This document shows positions 60,470 through 64,000 of a DNA stretch of 64,000 bases, piece after piece. A program made the position numbers and the translations under genes. Location of the stretch: the NCBI RefSeq assembly GCF_022201045.2, contig NC_068558.1:46465001-46529000 (forward strand), in the 5' to 3' direction. Source of the DNA: Citrus sinensis. Taxonomy: Eukaryota > Streptophyta > Magnoliopsida > Sapindales > Rutaceae. Numbering within the stretch: the first letter of the stretch is position 1; each line of letters begins with the position of its first letter. The notes under the pieces were generated by a model. It was given only the letters and a program-made list of their open reading frames with translations, was not told where the DNA came from and made no database searches.

Positions 60470-61266
60470 TTAATCAAGTGTGAGAAAGGAACATCTACGT
60501 TTTGCTCCTTCCTTTTAAAAATTGAAAATTTTGGACAGATAACAAAATGAAGGTAGAACGTAAGTTTGTTTCAAAACTTTTCAAATAACGAGCGCAATGC
60601 GGGGGTAATTCGTTTATATGAGTGAAGTTAGTCTTCTTTCTTACTTATTAAGTGTGAATGGAGTAAACATCGTTTGAATCTTAATGAAAGTTAAAAATAT
60701 GGGTATAACTCTATAAATATTGATATAAATTAATTTCAATAATAATCTAATTTAATCTCATATAATATGAATTGTAGTTTAAGTAATAATTTCATGCAAT
60801 AAAAAAAAATCTTTTTAAACTTCAAAACCTCTAATATATCATAAAAATTTAATCTCATAAAATATAAATTATAATTTAAGTAATAATCTCATATAATAAT
60901 AATAAAAAAAAACTTTTCAAACTTCAAAACCTCTGTTATATCATAAAATTTCTCCTTAAGGACAAATGGTAATACTCAAATAATGCTCAATTCACCGATG
61001 GGCTTAACAGTCATAGGTTCAAGCACTGGTTAATCTGAAAACTTTGCTGCAAATTCGGAATGTTACAAATGCTAGCTCTCCTTAGTAAGTTTAAATATAT
61101 ATAAATAATATGCCAAGGATAATATCGACTCCGAAATCAGTTACAAGCCTGGTTATATAAGAATCTCCAATCTACATCTTACAATCGCATACAAGTACAC
61201 AAACACCTATAAGCAGCTGTTATTATCAAAGTTAGGAGTTGATGGAATTCAGCTTGGAAATGGAAT
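60470..61266. other. Intergenic and likely 3' UTR of the SPL gene
   Basis: AT-rich. The region next to 61266 likely carries the 3' UTR of the minus-strand SPL gene. Two stretches near 60760-60830 and 60840-60950 resemble each other (AATTTAAGTAATAAT, CTTCAAAACCTCT), an imperfect ~110-bp tandem repeat. Confidence 0.45.
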
Positions 61267-63951
61267 TCAGCTTGTTCCATAGTCCAGCATTTCCCATCTG
61301 AATGGACGGAACACATACAGAACTTCAGGGCAACTTTTAAATAGAAGAGCCACGCACACACAGACAGCAGCAATAGCCACCATTGAGAGCATAGCAGGTT
61401 TGTACACAAGAGATCTGCTGGCTGTTGCATAACCCAACTTCTGATGGCAGAGCTTGCAGTTATGCTGCGTGGGTCTTACTGGAGTCTGCCCAATCTCAAA
61501 ACTGGCAGTCGACTCATTATTTTGCTTCTGGTATATGTTAGAGTCAGGAACAACACCACATATGTCCACTACTACGTGTCCACCATTTGGTCTCTTATTA
61601 ATCTTCTTCTGTACCAGGTGGATGTATGAATAGTGGCCACGCAAACGAGCATAATCTTCGGGTGTAGAGCCTGAGCTGTCACGAGCATTCTTCCACGCTT
61701 CAATTCCCACCTGAAACAGATAAGACCAATATGGATATTGTGAAAAGATAAGATCAATTTCACAATATTCTTAACTGCAGATAAAAAGATGATTTTGATT
61801 CCCAATCTATGGAATAAATACCCGAGAAAATAAGGGATTTATTCTCTGGAAGCAACAGGACAACCAATAATATTAACTTGGAAAGTAAGGAAGCTCAAAG
61901 ATCCAGCTATCACACTAGACAGGTAATGAGGAGATTAGTTATGCTCACTCTGAAATCCATTTAACTACCCACCTGCCCTCCTTACCTATTCAACAAAAGA
62001 AAAGAAAAGGACCAACCCAAAAAAAAAAAAGGTAGATACTGCAGATAACACTCGTGTATCAGAGTGCAAAAGGTAAAGCTGCGCCTGCAGTTCTAAAGCT
62101 TAAGTTGCCTATGTCACTAGTATTGTCCCCTTCACAACAGTTTTACAAATGCCCCAAATAACCAGAAATTTGAAACATAAAAAGGTTTTCAGACATATAA
62201 ACAAACTAGTATGTTCCAGACTCAAACTTTAAAGCATGAAAACTAATTTCACAATTGTTTTTTTATTATTTTCGGAAAAAAATTAGCAGAGAAATTACCA
62301 TTCCAGGATCATCAGTTAATGCATCCAGTACATCCTCAGAGCCATCCTTACCAGCTGCAATGTGAATTGGGGTCAAACCTGCAGGGCCAATGACATCAGG
62401 TCTAAACAAGAAGCCTTTATGGACACCATCAACAAGTGCCTTGTTTTCAGATCCTAATCTATCAGAAACTTCTAGCGGAACAAATCTCAAAAGGAGATCC
62501 ACCAGAGGACGAGAATTTTTCCTCACAGCTCTGTGAAGAAGTCCCAGCTCTGTCAGTGCAAGGTCCAGAGATGGGTGCTCCCCCAAACTCACGGTTCCAT
62601 CAAGCAGTATATGTAGGAGCTTTTTTACTACAGCACACCACTCATGGTCCATGGAGAATTCAATGAGCCATTTGAACCGTCGTAAAGGAAAGAGGTCTGT
62701 ATTAGGATCCAAGTGCCCAAGTCTAGACTTCGATTGACTTCTGTGAAAGAGCCAACCAATTTCATGAATGAAGTCCATAGCTTGGTTTTTGGTATCTATT
62801 TTTCCAAATCGCTCAACATCTGCATCAGTTCTGTTAAACTCCAATGCACTTTCAAGCATACGGATCTCCGAACAAACATCCTCCTCTGCAACTATAAACG
62901 GGAAGAAAGTGCTGCTAAAACCATGATCTTCAATCTGGACAAAGCAAAGCAGACATTAAACTCAGCTTACAGAAGTCACTCGAAAGAAAGTAGTAGATTT
63001 CTGTAGACAGCATTGCTTGTACTGTTGAATTATGCAGACATATAAAGAACAAGATGAACCAACTTTGAAATTTGCATTCACCAGAAACGGAATTAGATCA
63101 TGTCTGATTAAAATGAATTAGTATAATTCCAGAACTAATAAACTAAATGTGCACAAGACTATACAAATAATCAAAATTATGAGAAATATCACAGTATATT
63201 ATTTGCTACACTCCATGAAAAGAGTACAGAGAGTGACAAAATAGAGAGACAGCAAAAGAAGAAACACTGATACTTCAACTATTTCTCCCTTCTGCTACAA
63301 ATTGATAACTGCAAACAAGGAAATTAACAAAAGTTGGGGCAGCTGCTAAATTCCAGACCATCTATCCTGTATTCATGGTGCCTAAGTTTCCTACTCTAAA
63401 CAGATCAAATAATGATTAGACGCTGCTGAGTTACTGCTATTCAAAAAAAAAAAAAATGAAAGGGAAAGGGAAAAAATAATGCAATATATAAACCCCCCCC
63501 CCCCCCCCCCCAACAAAAAAAAAGAGCACCTCAATAAATCCTCTTCCAGTCACAGCAGGAATTGAGCAAGAAAAGTTGACACACTGGAGCTCATCAAGCT
63601 CTTTGAAGCCGTCAACATCATCCAGTAACTCATGAGTAGCTTCTTGAACCATATATTTCCCTTCTACAGCACAGAGTAACCTGCAAAATAGGTGTCGGCA
63701 AGACCAGTGGTGTTTAACAGCATAAAGACCAACAAGACCGCAGGAGACAATAAAGCAAATCTATATCATATTAAGCAAAAACATTCATTCTAAGATGAAC
63801 AATGGAGACCTTGTAGCTGACCGACCCAGATTGATGCCTTTAACAAAAAATTGAGCCCTCTCTGATGCAGGTACTGCAATTGGTTTGACACTTAATATTT
63901 TACTGTAGTTGTTACTTCTAGGAGGCAATGACGTGTCCAAAACAACCTGAC
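61267..63951 (-). CDS. SPL1/SPL12-like SQUAMOSA promoter-binding-like protein, C-terminal part
   Basis: Four exons are inside the window: 63951-63810, 63680-63530, 62934-62299 and 61710-61267 (phases consistent, 457 codons plus stop). The gene continues past the right edge, where the SBP DNA-binding domain must lie. Visible parts are [20 protein letters not shown] and [13 protein letters not shown] (large-SPL conserved region), then [20 protein letters not shown] and [20 protein letters not shown] (ankyrin-type repeats). [21 protein letters not shown] block, a HNCKLCHQK pair and one transmembrane helix ([18 protein letters not shown]) come before [17 protein letters not shown]. Large SPLs of this group regulate development and thermotolerance and carry this membrane-proximal tail. 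Intron 62935-63529 contains a C19 run. Confidence 0.9.
63493..63511 (+). repeat. 19-nt poly-C run in an SPL intron
   Basis: C19 sits between AT-rich flanks 19 bp inside the intron that follows the 63530-63680 exon (read on the minus strand this is a G-run just after the donor). Its length may vary or be mis-assembled. Confidence 0.75.
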
Positions 63952-64000
63952 CTGCAGCATTGAAATAGCTGGTAAAAAGGCATTAACTTGCAAATGATTC

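Overview
The window is AT-rich nuclear DNA from a flowering plant. Gene families, single-copy-style intron layouts, plant splice signals, Tourist- and Mutator-type MITEs and a plant tRNA-Phe all point to a eudicot. Protein style suggests a woody eudicot, possibly Citrus or another Sapindales, but this is an impression and not proven. No bacterial, organellar or viral segment was seen, and no LTR element could be supported.

Layout: (1) 1-6.4 kb: a class III peroxidase gene behind an array of about 200-225 bp tandem repeats. The array also holds an orphan second copy of the peroxidase promoter and a SINE. (2) 6.8-7.3 kb: an intronless ubiquitin/eS31 (RPS27A) fusion gene. (3) 7.58-11.47 kb: one complete Mutator-like transposon with long terminal inverted repeats (TIRs) and a 10-bp target duplication. 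It carries a DUF1985 gene, an antisense stub of transposase, and striking palindromic tandem arrays in both arms. (4) 13.0-16.0 kb: a multi-pass membrane protein gene (minus) with two phase-compatible first exons. (5) 18.2-19.0 kb: a short-chain dehydrogenase (minus). (6) 22.7-24.8 kb: an intronless TolB/DPP6-like beta-propeller protein. (7) 27.6-31.5 kb: a ZNF598/Hel2-type RING E3 ligase with two apparent GC-AG introns. (8) 32.6-34.5 kb: ATG8 (minus). (9) 34.67 kb: tRNA-Phe(GAA). (10) 34.85-45.6 kb: a 20-exon WDR6/Trm734 homologue (1,398 aa; all exon phases close). (11) 45.6-52.9 kb: gene-poor, with a Tourist MITE, a SINE, a long-TIR MULE-MITE and an RNase-H-like relic. (12) 53-55.3 kb: S-adenosylmethionine synthetase with a leader intron. 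(13) 56.4-57.1 kb: a small secreted X8-domain protein (minus). (14) 61.3 kb to the edge: the 3' half of an SPL1/SPL12-like transcription factor gene (minus).

Functional links: several genes serve translation and protein turnover (ubiquitin-eS31, the ribosome-collision ligase, ATG8, WDR6, tRNA-Phe). The most intriguing arrangement is the tRNA-Phe gene inside the 334-bp divergent promoter between ATG8 and the WDR6/Trm734 homologue. In yeast and human that protein family assists 2'-O-methylation of the anticodon loop of tRNA-Phe, so the gene lies 109 bp from a gene for its probable substrate. Proximity is observed; meaning is inference. Exon boundaries were read by eye from splice signals and reading-phase closure, not from transcripts.
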